From JAWQFO01 sp033436665 (GTDB lineage: Bacteria > Pseudomonadota > Alphaproteobacteria > Rhodobacterales > Rhodobacteraceae), in assembly GCF_033436665.1 (NCBI RefSeq), contig NZ_JAWQFO010000005.1:62001-126000 (forward strand): a stretch of 64,000 bases of DNA, read 5' to 3'. This document shows, in pieces, positions 52,328-60,734 of this stretch (within the stretch, counting starts at the first letter, position 1; each line of letters starts with the position of its first letter). Under the pieces are notes generated by a model, which had not been told where the DNA came from, searched no databases, and worked only from the letters and a program-made list of their open reading frames with translations. Both the position numbers and the translations under genes were made by a program.

Positions 52328-53302
52328 TCAGTTGCCCTTGTAGGCGTCGACGATTGCCTTGCCGTCGTCACCGGCGGCTTCGAGCCATTCGGCGGTCATG
52401 GTCTCGCCCACCGCGCGCAGTTCTTCCATCAGCGCGTCGCTTGCCGGACCCACGGTCATGCCGTTCTCGGTCAGACCGTCGAGCGTGGTCTGTGTGTAGT
52501 CCTTCGAGGCCTGCAAACCGCGGCTTTCGGCCTCTTCGGCGCAGCCGATGATTACGGCTTTCATGTCGTCCGGCACGCCGTCCCAGACCTCTTTGTTGAC
52601 CATTACGTAGTTGCGCGGCAGCCAGGCGTCGACGGTGTAGAAATGCGTCAGGCTTTCCCATACCTTCTGGTCATAACCCGTGGCCCCGGACGAGATCATC
52701 GCCTCGGCCACGCCGGTGGCGAAGGCCTGGCTCAGTTCGGCCGCCTCGATCGTCACCGGCAGCATGCCGGTAAGTTCGGCAAGACGTGAAGTGGCGTTGT
52801 TGTACGAGCGGAACTTGACGCCTTCCATGTCGGCGGTCGCGTTCACTTCCTTCTTAAAATAGAAGCCCTGAGGCGGCCACGGCACCGAGTAGAGATAGAC
52901 GAGGTTCTGCTCGTCGAGCACCTCCTCGATCTTCGGTTTGGCGGCGTCCCAGAGCTTTGCGTGATCGTCGAAGCTGGGCGACAGGAAGGGGATCGAGTCG
53001 AACCCGAAGATCGCGTTCTCGTTCTGGTGACCGGAGAGCAGGCGCTCGCCGATCTGGACCTGCCCGGTCTGGATCGCGCGCTTGATGTCGGCTCCGGCAA
53101 ACAGAGCGCCGCCCGGGTGGGTGGTGATCTCGATCTCGCCGCCGGTGCCATCGGTCACGCACTGGGCGAACTCCGCGCCGTTCTCGGAATGGAAGTTGGT
53201 GGCCGCATAGGCCATCGGCATATCCCACTTCTCGGCGGCGACAGCGGGCAGCGCGATCGCCGCCGTGGCGACGCCTGCCATCAGGGTCTGCATGGTTTTC
53301 AT
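52328..53302 (-). CDS. TRAP transporter solute-binding protein (DctP-like)
   Basis: The 324-residue periplasmic receptor has a signal peptide of about 23 residues (LMAGVATAAIALPAVAA). R165 in VKFRSYNN is the conserved Arg that grips the carboxylate of TRAP substrates. It heads the operon receptor, small permease, large permease, pxpB, pxpC, pxpA. The likely substrate is 5-oxoproline or another cyclic amino-acid-derived carboxylate; this is inferred from the operon. A likely promoter, TTGACG (53439-53434) with CATGAT (53417-53412), overlaps the palindrome at 53435. Confidence 0.92.
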   Translation of the reverse strand: MKTMQTLMAGVATAAIALPAVAAEKWDMPMAYAATNFHSENGAEFAQCVTDGTGGEIEITTHPGGALFAGADIKRAIQTGQVQIGERLLSGHQNENAIFGFDSIPFLSPSFDDHAKLWDAAKPKIEEVLDEQNLVYLYSVPWPPQGFYFKKEVNATADMEGVKFRSYNNATSRLAELTGMLPVTIEAAELSQAFATGVAEAMISSGATGYDQKVWESLTHFYTVDAWLPRNYVMVNKEVWDGVPDDMKAVIIGCAEEAESRGLQASKDYTQTTLDGLTENGMTVGPASDALMEELRAVGETMTAEWLEAAGDDGKAIVDAYKGN

Positions 53303-53434
53303 TTCGGTCTCCCGGTTGGTTGGACGGTGTCAGCGTGCGCCGTCTGCGCGGCACTTCGCAAGGCGCGCGGCTATGTCGAGTGACCCGGCGCCGGGATGAT
53401 TCCCGGCTTTGATCATGACGCACTTTGACATTAC

Positions 53435-53451
53435 GTCAACAAATTGTTGAC
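53435..53451. promoter_or_regulatory. Perfect 17-bp palindrome, putative MarR-type operator
   Basis: GTCAACAAATTGTTGAC is an 8-1-8 perfect inverted repeat between the TRAP-pxp operon (-) and the winged-helix regulator (+). It covers a minus-strand -35 (TTGACG) and lies close to plus-strand TTGACA boxes (53425-53430 and 53447-53452). Size and symmetry suit a dimeric MarR-type protein, so the neighbouring regulator probably binds here and controls both directions. Confidence 0.7.
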
Positions 53452-53481
53452 ATTTCGCCGATGTGGCGCAGTCTGGAGGGT

Positions 53482-53997
53482 ATGAGTGACAGTTATCTGG
53501 GCCCCGTCGTCTCGTCCGCGCATCTTGCCAGCGGTTCCTTCGCGGAACTGTCGGAACTGGAGTTCGGCCTGACTCTCGCCAACAACGCCTTCCACCGCTG
53601 GATGGTCCGGGCCATCGCCATGGCCGGGCACCCCGAACTCGGCGCGCTCGACGTGCTGGTGCTGCACAGCGTCTATCACCGGAGCCGTCCCAAGAAGCTG
53701 GCCGACATCTGCCTTGTGCTCAACATCGAGGACACGCACACGGTAAATTACGCGGTCAAGAAGCTGGTGAAATCCGGTCTGGTGACAGACGGCCGCCAAG
53801 GCAAGGAAAAGACCGTGACCGCGACCAAGGCGGGGGCCGAGGTCTGCGAGACCTACAAGGAAATCCGCGAAGGTCTGCTGATGCGCGCCGTGGGTGAACT
53901 GGGGCTCGAACCCGAGCAGGTCAGCCGCGCGGCCTCGCTGCTGCGGCTGATGTCGGGACAGTACGATCAGGCAGCGCGGGCGGCGACGACCTACTGA
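53482..53997 (+). CDS. MarR-like winged-helix regulator
   Basis: A 171-residue protein with a MarR-like dimer architecture: helical ends and a central winged helix (about 60-115, LADICLVLNIEDTHTVNYAVKKL). Several starts are in frame: TTG 53425, ATG 53461 and ATG 53482. I prefer 53482 because MSDSYLGPVVSSAHLA looks like the conserved N-terminus, but its GGAGGG is only 1-2 bp away, so ATG 53461 remains possible. It is divergent from the TRAP-pxp operon and probably its regulator. Confidence 0.75.
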   Translation: MSDSYLGPVVSSAHLASGSFAELSELEFGLTLANNAFHRWMVRAIAMAGHPELGALDVLVLHSVYHRSRPKKLADICLVLNIEDTHTVNYAVKKLVKSGLVTDGRQGKEKTVTATKAGAEVCETYKEIREGLLMRAVGELGLEPEQVSRAASLLRLMSGQYDQAARAATTY

Positions 53998-54014
53998 AAC
54001 GGGCGGGCGACGGT

Positions 54015-55232
54015 TCAGCGCGGGTCGCGCAGCCAGCCATCCTCGAAGGCGGCAGTGGATACCCCGGCAAGCCGCGTCAGCCGCGCCAGTTCCGCCTCGA
54101 AGGCCGCCTGGCGTCCCTTGCCCCAGCGCACGCCACGTTCGGGCCAGAGCGCGCGTACGATCAGCGTGTCGCGTTCCCGAAATGCTTTCATGTCGACCCG
54201 TGCGACGATGTCCTCACCTTCCATCACCGGGAAGACGTAGTAGCCGTATCTGCGCCTGGCTTCCGGCACGAAGATTTCGATCCGGTAATCGAACCCGAAG
54301 AGCCGTTCGGCACGCTTGCGGTCGCGCAGGGCCGGATCGAAGGGGCTGAGCACGCGCAGGCGGTTCGAGACCGGGGCATTCAGTCCGGGGTCCTCGGCCA
54401 GACCCGGGCGCGCGTAGCTGTCGCGGACCGCGCCATCCGCGCCGGTCACGCGCACCTTCTCCAGCCGACCCGCCGCCAGTTCCCGTGCGCACCAGGCCTT
54501 TGCCTCGTCGACACTGACATGCGCCCAGAAGGCGGCGATCTCGCCATGCGTCGCGAACCCGAGCCGGTCGAGCGCCCCGTTGCAGCACCAGTCGATCGTC
54601 GCCGTCTCGTCGGGCATCCGCGCTGTGTCGCACAGCGCCTCCTCCAGCACGCGCTCAGTCAGGTCGTAGCGTTTGCGGAACCCGTCGCGCCCGGTCACGC
54701 AGAGCGCGCCGCTGCGCCAGAGATATTCCAGCGCGGTCTTGGAAGGGTGCCATTCCCACCAGCCGCCGCCCTTGCTGCGTTCCTCGCCGTCACCGAGATC
54801 GGACGTGCAGACTGGACCGTGGTCGCGGATGTGGTCGAGCACGTCCTGAAAGCGGTGCTCGAACTCGTGCTGCTGCCAGTTTCGGTACCGCTTGCGCAGG
54901 GCCTCGGCATCGCGCACCCGGCGCATCTGCCACCACGGGTAATAGCTGACCGGGATCATGGCGGCATCATGCGTCCAGTGCTCGAAGAGCGCCCGGTCGC
55001 GTTCGTAGAGCGACTTCAGCGCCTTCGGGCGATAGCTCGGGCGCCGCGAGAACAGAATCAGGTCATGGGCGCGGGCGACGGTGTTGATGCTGTCGAGCTG
55101 CACGAAGCCCAGGCGTTCGATCAGTGCCAGCAGCTCGGGTCCCTTCGCGGGGCCCTGAGGCGCTTCGGCCAGCGCGTGCCGGTCGAGAAACAGACGCCGG
55201 GCTTCGCGATTGCCGAGTGTAAAAGGAGTCAT
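54015..55232 (-). CDS. YcaQ/AlkX-type DNA glycosylase (winged-helix HTH_42 family)
   Basis: The 405-residue protein is the length of E. coli YcaQ (about 410), a glycosylase that unhooks interstrand DNA crosslinks and removes alkylated bases. It consists of tandem winged-helix domains. The active-site motif of the family, Gln-hydrophobic-Asp/Gln, is Q45-L46-D47 here in GFVQLDSINTVARAH. AAAAGGAG lies 2-9 bp before ATG. Its start overlaps the LacI-type regulator stop by 4 bp, so the two are co-transcribed. Confidence 0.87.
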   Translation of the reverse strand: MTPFTLGNREARRLFLDRHALAEAPQGPAKGPELLALIERLGFVQLDSINTVARAHDLILFSRRPSYRPKALKSLYERDRALFEHWTHDAAMIPVSYYPWWQMRRVRDAEALRKRYRNWQQHEFEHRFQDVLDHIRDHGPVCTSDLGDGEERSKGGGWWEWHPSKTALEYLWRSGALCVTGRDGFRKRYDLTERVLEEALCDTARMPDETATIDWCCNGALDRLGFATHGEIAAFWAHVSVDEAKAWCARELAAGRLEKVRVTGADGAVRDSYARPGLAEDPGLNAPVSNRLRVLSPFDPALRDRKRAERLFGFDYRIEIFVPEARRRYGYYVFPVMEGEDIVARVDMKAFRERDTLIVRALWPERGVRWGKGRQAAFEAELARLTRLAGVSTAAFEDGWLRDPR

Positions 55233-56308
55233 CCGCGCCGGTAGCGCCGCAGCGTGTCGCCGTAAGCGATGGTCGGCGTCAGATTTGTGAGCACCGGTGT
55301 CGGACTGTCGGTTTCCGGCGCGGCCACGCGGTCGAGGATAATCTGCGCCGCAGCCTGACCGATCTCGCGCCGGCAGGCATCCATCGTGGCCAGCTTGCGC
55401 GGCAGACCCTGCAGCAGTTCGACCCCGTTGAAACCCGCAAGCCCGATCTGGCCGGGCACATCGATGCCCTTGTCGAGCAGGTAGAGCAGACCGCCCGCGC
55501 CGATCATGTCGTTGGAGTAGTAGAGGAAGTCGAGGTCGGGGTTGCGCTCGAGCATGGCCTGCGTCATCTCGCGGCCCTTGGCCAGCGCCGAGCCGCCCGA
55601 GTAGAACGCACGCTCCTCGATCTCGATCCCCGCGGCGGCAAGGCCCTGCGTCAGACCCTCGAAGCGTTTGCGCGCACGGTGGTCGAGCGGCATCTTCGTG
55701 CCCATGAAGCCGATGCGAGAGTAGCCTTCCTTGAGGATCGCCTTGGCCATCTCTCGGCCCGCCCGGCGGTGCGAGATGCCGACCATCGAGTCCACGGGCT
55801 TGCCGTCGGTGTCCATGATCTCGACCACGGGGATGCCAGCATTCTCGAGCATCGCCCGGCTGGCGTCGGAATGCTCGATCCCGGCGATGATCACGCCCGA
55901 CGGCCGCCACGAGAGCATCTCGTAAAGCACCTGCTCTTCCTTTTCCGGCAGGTAGTCCGTGACGCCCACGACAGGCTGCAGAGGCGTGTTCTCGAAGGCG
56001 GTGTTGATGCCGTTGAAGACCTCCGGGAAGACCATGTTCGACAGCGAGGGGATGATGACGGCGACCAGGTTCACCCGTTGCGAGGCGAGTGAGCCCGCGA
56101 TCTGGTTCGGCACGTAGCCAAGCGTCTTGGCGGTTTGCAGAACCTTCTCTCGGGTCGCCTTCGAGACATCGCCGCTGTTGCGCAGCACGCGGCTGACGGT
56201 CATTTCCGAAACCCCGCAGGCCTCCGACACGTCGCGGAGGGTCAAGGGGCGTTGCCTGGGTCTCGTCAATGTCCGGTCCTGTCTTTGCGTGACCGAAGTG
56301 TTACCCAT
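55229..56308 (-). CDS. LacI-family transcriptional regulator
   Basis: A 359-residue LacI/GalR protein. The helix-turn-helix and hinge lie at about 23-75 (LTLRDVSEACGVSEMTVSRV), followed by a periplasmic-binding-protein-like effector domain. It resembles gluconate-type GntR regulators of the LacI family by eye, but no gluconate gene is nearby. ATG 56308 gives the best family start; the open frame continues to 56371. Its only operon partner is the DNA glycosylase gene. Confidence 0.87.
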   Translation of the reverse strand: MGNTSVTQRQDRTLTRPRQRPLTLRDVSEACGVSEMTVSRVLRNSGDVSKATREKVLQTAKTLGYVPNQIAGSLASQRVNLVAVIIPSLSNMVFPEVFNGINTAFENTPLQPVVGVTDYLPEKEEQVLYEMLSWRPSGVIIAGIEHSDASRAMLENAGIPVVEIMDTDGKPVDSMVGISHRRAGREMAKAILKEGYSRIGFMGTKMPLDHRARKRFEGLTQGLAAAGIEIEERAFYSGGSALAKGREMTQAMLERNPDLDFLYYSNDMIGAGGLLYLLDKGIDVPGQIGLAGFNGVELLQGLPRKLATMDACRREIGQAAAQIILDRVAAPETDSPTPVLTNLTPTIAYGDTLRRYRRG

Positions 56309-56324
56309 GCGGGCAGACGCCCGC
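56309..56324 (-). other. Short hairpin directly before the LacI-type start codon
   Basis: GCGGGC and GCCCGC form a perfect 6-bp stem with a 4-nt loop that abuts the ATG at 56308. No Shine-Dalgarno sequence is visible. The hairpin would occupy the ribosome binding position and may limit translation, or the mRNA may be leaderless. Confidence 0.4.
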
Positions 56325-56391
56325 AAGCGGCGATGGTGCCGCGCGATAAGCCGATGACAAGTCGGCCACACTCCGCTACACGAAGCCCGGA

Positions 56392-56468
56392 GGCCCTGTG
56401 GCTCAACAGGATAGAGCAGCCCCCTCCTAAGGGGCAGGTTGCAGGTTCGAATCCTGCCAGGGTCGCCA
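56392..56468 (+). tRNA. tRNA-Arg (anticodon CCT)
   Basis: A 77-nt cloverleaf with CCA encoded. The acceptor arm GGCCCTG pairs with CAGGGTC, the anticodon stem-loop is GCCCC-CTCCTAA-GGGGC, and the T arm GCAGG-TTCGAAT-CCTGC is standard. The anticodon CCT reads AGG codons, rare in such genomes. No integrase gene or repeated tRNA end is seen nearby. Confidence 0.97.
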
Positions 56469-56506
56469 GACGTTTCCGCACCGGGGTCATGTTGACTTGG
56501 ACCCGG

Positions 56507-56522
56507 CCAGCTTCGAAGCTGG
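56507..56522. other. Perfect 16-bp palindrome downstream of tRNA-Arg
   Basis: CCAGCTTCGAAGCTGG is fully self-complementary. It lies 38 bp after the tRNA and 32 bp before the hydrolase start. It could be a protein-binding site for the hydrolase promoter or part of tRNA termination; no T-run follows. Confidence 0.5.
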
Positions 56523-56553
56523 TCTAAGGCGTGCGTGGGACAAGCGGCAGATC

Positions 56554-58260
56554 ATGGCAGAAAGCAGAGCGGAGGATCGGACGCGGGACCGGGCGGTTAA
56601 GGCGCCGGAGGACGATGCGCCGCGCAGACGCCGCGCCTTTGTCACGCGTATCTCGCTGGTCGGGATCGTGCTGGGCGGCCTCTTTTGCGCGACGACCTTC
56701 ACGCCATCGCTGATCCCGCGGCCCTGGGGGGCGCAGGGCGTGCTGGCCGGCTGTGCGCTGGCGACGGGCTATGGGGTCGGGACGGCGCTGGGTGGCATCT
56801 GGCGCTTTCTCGAGGCTCCGCTTCCCAATATCCGGCAGCACCGGGTCCTGGTCTGGATCCTGCTGGCCGCGATGGTCGTCCTCCTGACCGTCTCCCTGCT
56901 CTACGCCCGGGACTGGCAGAACGAGACGCTGGTGCTGATGGGATTGCCCGAGGCCGAGGACGGGTTCTTTCTGCGCATCCTCGCTCTGGGGGGCGTCGTG
57001 GCCGCGGTGCTGATCCTGCTTGGTTGGGGTTTGGTGGCGGGGCTCCGGATGGCCGCGCGCTATCCGCTTCGCTTCGCGCCGCGACGGTTCCTGTCGCTGT
57101 TCGGGGTGCTGCTGTTCCTCGTCCTGCTTCTGACGACGTTGAACGACACTGTGATCAGCGGTGCGATCTCGTTCATCGACGAGGTCCAGATGGCCGCCGA
57201 CGTCAGCGACCCGCCCGGGGTACGCCCGCCGGAGGAGGCCGGACGGTCGGGCAGCCCGGAGTCTTTGATCGCGTGGGACGATCTCGGCCATGCCGGCAAG
57301 CTTTTCGTGCACGAGGGGCCGGACGCGGCAGAGATCGCGCGCCTGACCGGCCGTCCGGCGCAAGAGCCGATCCGCGTCTATGCCGGCCTGCGCTCGGCGG
57401 ATGACAACCGCGCGCGGGCGGAACTGGTTCTGGAAGAGCTGAAGCGCACGGGCGCCTTCGAGCGCAGCGTGCTTGTGATCGCTACGCCGACGGGGACCGG
57501 ATGGCTCGACGATGCCGGCATCGCGCCGCTGGAATACCTGCACGGTGGTGACACGGCGGTAGCGGGCGTTCAGTATTCCTATCTCGCAAGCCCGCAGTCG
57601 CTGATCCTCGAACCCGGCCGCGCGCAGGGATCGGCCTCGGAAGTCTTCGACGTGATCTACGGCTACTGGAGCGCGCTTGCACCCGACAGCCGACCGCGGC
57701 TCTATCTCTTCGGTCTCAGCCTCGGGTCCTACGGGTCGGAAAGCTCGCCGATGATGTATGCCTATGTCCGCAACCCGATCAGCGGCGCGGTCTGGGCCGG
57801 GCCGACCTTCCGCAACGCGCTCTGGCGCCGGATCATCGAGAACCGCGACGATGGCTCGCCGGCCTGGGCGCCGGTCTTCGAGACCGGGACGCTGATCCGG
57901 GTTCTGTCGCCCGGCGGGCGGATCGACCGGTCGCCGGACTCCTGGGGGCCGTTGCGCATCGCCTATGTCGCCAACCCCTCGGACGCCATTGTCTTCTTTC
58001 GCGAGGACATGTGGCTCTACCGCCCGGCCTGGATGGACGACCCGCGCGGGCCGGACGTGTCGCCGTTGCTGCGCTGGGTGCCCGTGGTGACCTTCCTGCA
58101 GGTGGCGATGGACATGCTGCTGGCGGCCAGTGTTCCGCCGGGCCACGGCCACACCTACGCGGCGCGCGACTACCTGCAGGCCTGGCGCGCGGTGACGCAG
58201 CCCGAGGACTGGACGGATCAGGACACCGACGGATTGATCCGGCACATGGCAGGTCGCTGA
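56554..58260 (+). CDS. Membrane alpha/beta-hydrolase family protein
   Basis: A 568-residue protein with four membrane segments in its N-terminal part (about 30-52, 62-80, 101-122, 136-160, possibly a fifth near 183-200), followed by a hydrolase domain. The nucleophile elbow is GLSLGS with S389. This two-part layout matches the Abhydrolase_9 family. The frame is open from 56497, but ATG 56554 gives the family-like polar N-terminus; its ribosome site is weak. The substrate is unknown, perhaps a lipid or ester at the membrane. Confidence 0.8.
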   Translation: MAESRAEDRTRDRAVKAPEDDAPRRRRAFVTRISLVGIVLGGLFCATTFTPSLIPRPWGAQGVLAGCALATGYGVGTALGGIWRFLEAPLPNIRQHRVLVWILLAAMVVLLTVSLLYARDWQNETLVLMGLPEAEDGFFLRILALGGVVAAVLILLGWGLVAGLRMAARYPLRFAPRRFLSLFGVLLFLVLLLTTLNDTVISGAISFIDEVQMAADVSDPPGVRPPEEAGRSGSPESLIAWDDLGHAGKLFVHEGPDAAEIARLTGRPAQEPIRVYAGLRSADDNRARAELVLEELKRTGAFERSVLVIATPTGTGWLDDAGIAPLEYLHGGDTAVAGVQYSYLASPQSLILEPGRAQGSASEVFDVIYGYWSALAPDSRPRLYLFGLSLGSYGSESSPMMYAYVRNPISGAVWAGPTFRNALWRRIIENRDDGSPAWAPVFETGTLIRVLSPGGRIDRSPDSWGPLRIAYVANPSDAIVFFREDMWLYRPAWMDDPRGPDVSPLLRWVPVVTFLQVAMDMLLAASVPPGHGHTYAARDYLQAWRAVTQPEDWTDQDTDGLIRHMAGR

Positions 58261-58298
58261 ATCCGCGCCTATCGCAGAGACAAATGACAGGGTGGATC

Positions 58299-58375
58299 TG
58301 GTCGGGCAGAGAGGATTCGAACCTCCGACCCCCTGCTCCCGAAGCAGGTGCGCTACCAGGCTGCGCTACTGCCCG
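58299..58375 (-). tRNA. tRNA-Pro (anticodon CGG)
   Basis: A 77-nt cloverleaf on the minus strand with CCA encoded. The acceptor CGGGCAG pairs with CTGCCCG, the anticodon arm is CCTGC-TTCGGGA-GCAGG, and the T arm GGAGG-TTCGAAT-CCTCT is normal with one G-T pair. It lies 38 bp from the end of the hydrolase gene, in opposite orientation. Confidence 0.97.
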
Positions 58376-58423
58376 ACCGTGACGCGCGCAATATCCCTAT
58401 CGCGCGCCGATGGCAAGCGGCAG

Positions 58424-59383
58424 TTACTCTGAATTTCGATGCCGCGCGAGGCTGAGAATGGTCGAGACCCGCGGCACGATGCCGGTCTCTGGACGAGACC
58501 GTGTGTGCAGCACCGGCTGCTGGTTGCTGGTGCCGCTGCGGCTTTCGCGCAGGACGATGTAGAGCCCGCTGGCGATGATGATGGACGCGCCGATGGCCGT
58601 GAAGCCATCGATGGTTTCCTGGAAGAAGATGAATCCGTAGATCGCCGCCCAGAGGATCTGGGAATACTGCATCGGTGCGACGATCACCGCCTCTCCGCTG
58701 TTGTAGGCGGCGATCACGAACCGCCCGGCGGTCCAGGCGAAAAGTGCGATGAGCGCAAGGCGACCGATGTCGGCGAGCGGCATCGGGACATAGACCAGCG
58801 GCAGAAGCGACCCCATGATGAGGAAGTTCGCCATGATCGGGTAGAGCATGACCACGACGGTGCGTTCTTCGCGCCCGATCTTGCGCACGATGATCGAGGC
58901 GAAGGAACTGGAGATCGCCGCCGCCAGCGCCGCGAGATGGCCAAGCTGCAGTTCGGACTGGCCCGGGCGCAGGACGACCATGACGCCGCAGAGGCCGAAG
59001 ATCACCGCGATGCCGCGCCGCAGGCGCACCGTCTCGCCGAGCATCGGAATGGCAAGGATCGTGATCAGCAGCGGTGCGGCGAAGAGAATGGCATAGGTCT
59101 GCGCAAGCGGCAGGACGGAAAAGGCGTAGAAGGCGCTGAACCCGGTCACGACGGTCGCGGCGGCCCGCGCCGCCATCCACCACGGGTGGTTCGGGATCAG
59201 CGTTCCGGGGGTGGTGTCGCGCAGCAGGTAGAGCGTGGCGAGCGGGAAGCTGAACAGAACGCTGAAAAAGACGATCTGGATCGGCGAATAGGCGCTGCCG
59301 AGGATCTTGATGATTACGTCGTGGATGGCGAAGATTCCGAAGGCCGTCAGCGCCAGCAGGGCGCCCTTCGCGTTGGAATTCAT
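58424..59383 (-). CDS. DMT-superfamily transporter (two EamA domains)
   Basis: A 319-residue protein with ten membrane helices arranged as two EamA repeats. The first repeat starts KGALLALTAFGIFAIHD; the second begins near 150 (LAALAAAISSSFASIIV). Members export or import small metabolites such as amino acids or S-adenosylmethionine; the substrate is not evident. ATG 59383 is chosen because the first helix then starts at about residue 6. A hydrophilic tail of about 35 residues follows the last helix. Confidence 0.88.
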   Translation of the reverse strand: MNSNAKGALLALTAFGIFAIHDVIIKILGSAYSPIQIVFFSVLFSFPLATLYLLRDTTPGTLIPNHPWWMAARAAATVVTGFSAFYAFSVLPLAQTYAILFAAPLLITILAIPMLGETVRLRRGIAVIFGLCGVMVVLRPGQSELQLGHLAALAAAISSSFASIIVRKIGREERTVVVMLYPIMANFLIMGSLLPLVYVPMPLADIGRLALIALFAWTAGRFVIAAYNSGEAVIVAPMQYSQILWAAIYGFIFFQETIDGFTAIGASIIIASGLYIVLRESRSGTSNQQPVLHTRSRPETGIVPRVSTILSLARHRNSE

Positions 59384-59489
59384 CGGTCTCTTGCCTCCGA
59401 GTCGAACCTTGCCGGCGCGCGCATCGGCCCGGACGGGACGCGCCTTGCGTGCCCGCGGGACTGCCACCGGTTGCGAAACAGACGCGCCG

Positions 59490-59508
59490 GCGGGCCGCAT
59501 CGGCCCGC
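59490..59508 (-). terminator. Terminator-like stem-loop after leuB
   Basis: A perfect 8-bp stem (GCGGGCCG / CGGCCCGC) with a 3-nt loop lies 46 bp after the leuB stop. There is no strong T-run, so it may be Rho-assisted. The rest of the 171-bp gap to the DMT gene shows nothing else. Confidence 0.45.
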
Positions 59509-59554
59509 GAACCCGCCTTCAAGACCCGACCGGGTGCCGCCCGGCCGGAAAATT

Positions 59555-60661
59555 TCAGAGCCCGTCGTCCAGCGCCGCGAGGATCGCGTCTCCCATGCCG
59601 GACGTGCTGACGGGTGTGCCGCCCTCGGGGCCCATCAGGTCGGCGGTGCGCATGCCGTCGGCCAGCACCTTCTCGACCGCCTGTTCCAGCCGTGTCGCCT
59701 CGTCGCCCTGGTCGAACGAGTAGCGCAGAGCCATCGCGAAGCTGAGGATGCAGGCGATCGGGTTCGCCTTGCCCTGGCCCGCGATGTCGGGGGCCGAGCC
59801 GTGCACCGGTTCGTAAAGCGCCTTGGGCCGGCCGTTCGCCATCGGTGCGCCGAGGCTGGCCGAAGGCAGCATGCCGAGCGAGCCGGTCAGCATGGCCGCG
59901 AGGTCCGACAGCAGGTCGCCGAAGAGGTTGTCGGTCACGATCACGTCGAACTGCTTGGGCCAGCGCGTGAGCTGCATCGCGCCGGCGTCGGCATACATGT
60001 GGCTCAGCTCGACGTCCGGGTAATCCTCGTCGTGCACCTTCTGGACGACCTCGCGCCACAGGATGCCCGATTCCATCACGTTGGCCTTCTCCATCGAGCA
60101 GACCTTGTTCGACCGCTTTCGTGCCAGTTCGAAGGCGGACCTTGCGACCCGGTCGATCTCGCTTTCGGTGTAGCGCTGGGTATTCACGCCGACGCGTTCG
60201 TTGCCTTCCTTGAAGATGCCGCGCGGCTCGCCGAAGTAGACGCCCGAGGTCAGCTCGCGGATGATCATGATGTCGAGGCCTGCGACCACGTCCTTCTTGA
60301 GCGAGGAGAAATCGGCGAGCGCATCGAAACATTGCGCCGGGCGCAGGTTCGAGAACAGGTCCATTTCCTTGCGCAGGCGCAGCAGGCCGCGCTCGGGCTT
60401 CACCGAGAAGTCGAGGTTGTCGTATTTCGGGCCGCCCACGGCGCCCAGCAGGACCGCGTCGACCTCCTGCGCCTTCGCCATCGTGTCGTCGTGCAGTGGG
60501 GTGCCGTGCTTGTCGTAGGCGCAGCCGCCGACGAGATCCTCAGAGACGTCGAAGGCCAGCCCACGCTTGTCCCCGAACCATCCGATGATCCGCTTGACCT
60601 CGTCCATGACCTCCGGACCGATGCCGTCGCCGGGAAGGATGAGAAGGGAGGGATTGGCCAT
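59555..60661 (-). CDS. leuB: 3-isopropylmalate dehydrogenase
   Basis: The 368-residue enzyme oxidises 3-isopropylmalate in leucine synthesis. Motifs include LPGDGIGPEVMDEVKR at the N-terminus, ELTSGVYFGEPRG near 140, the catalytic Lys/Tyr region and DNLFGDLLSDLAAML near 248 with the metal-binding Asp residues. It has AGGAGACG before ATG and its own promoter at 60692-60720. leuD lies 2.3 kb away on the same strand with two unrelated genes between. Confidence 0.96.
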   Translation of the reverse strand: MANPSLLILPGDGIGPEVMDEVKRIIGWFGDKRGLAFDVSEDLVGGCAYDKHGTPLHDDTMAKAQEVDAVLLGAVGGPKYDNLDFSVKPERGLLRLRKEMDLFSNLRPAQCFDALADFSSLKKDVVAGLDIMIIRELTSGVYFGEPRGIFKEGNERVGVNTQRYTESEIDRVARSAFELARKRSNKVCSMEKANVMESGILWREVVQKVHDEDYPDVELSHMYADAGAMQLTRWPKQFDVIVTDNLFGDLLSDLAAMLTGSLGMLPSASLGAPMANGRPKALYEPVHGSAPDIAGQGKANPIACILSFAMALRYSFDQGDEATRLEQAVEKVLADGMRTADLMGPEGGTPVSTSGMGDAILAALDDGL

Positions 60662-60691
60662 GGATCGTCTCCTGCGTATTTGTCCTCAAGC

Positions 60692-60720
60692 GCCCTATCG
60701 CGGGGGAGGTGCGCGGTCAA
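60692..60720 (-). promoter_or_regulatory. leuB promoter
   Basis: On the minus strand TTGACC (60720-60715) is followed after exactly 17 bp by TAGGGC (60697-60692), a common alphaproteobacterial housekeeping arrangement. Transcription would start about 25 bp before the leuB ATG. Confidence 0.65.
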
Positions 60721-60734
60721 GAACGCGCCGGATG

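Noticed and set aside
55233..55910. Upstream extension of the DNA glycosylase frame into the LacI gene
   Set aside because: A strong ribosome site and family start exist at 55232; the extension is out-of-frame LacI sequence.
56392..56522. tRNA-Arg as an integration site of a mobile element
   Set aside because: No integrase, no repeat of the tRNA 3' end and normal base composition on both sides.
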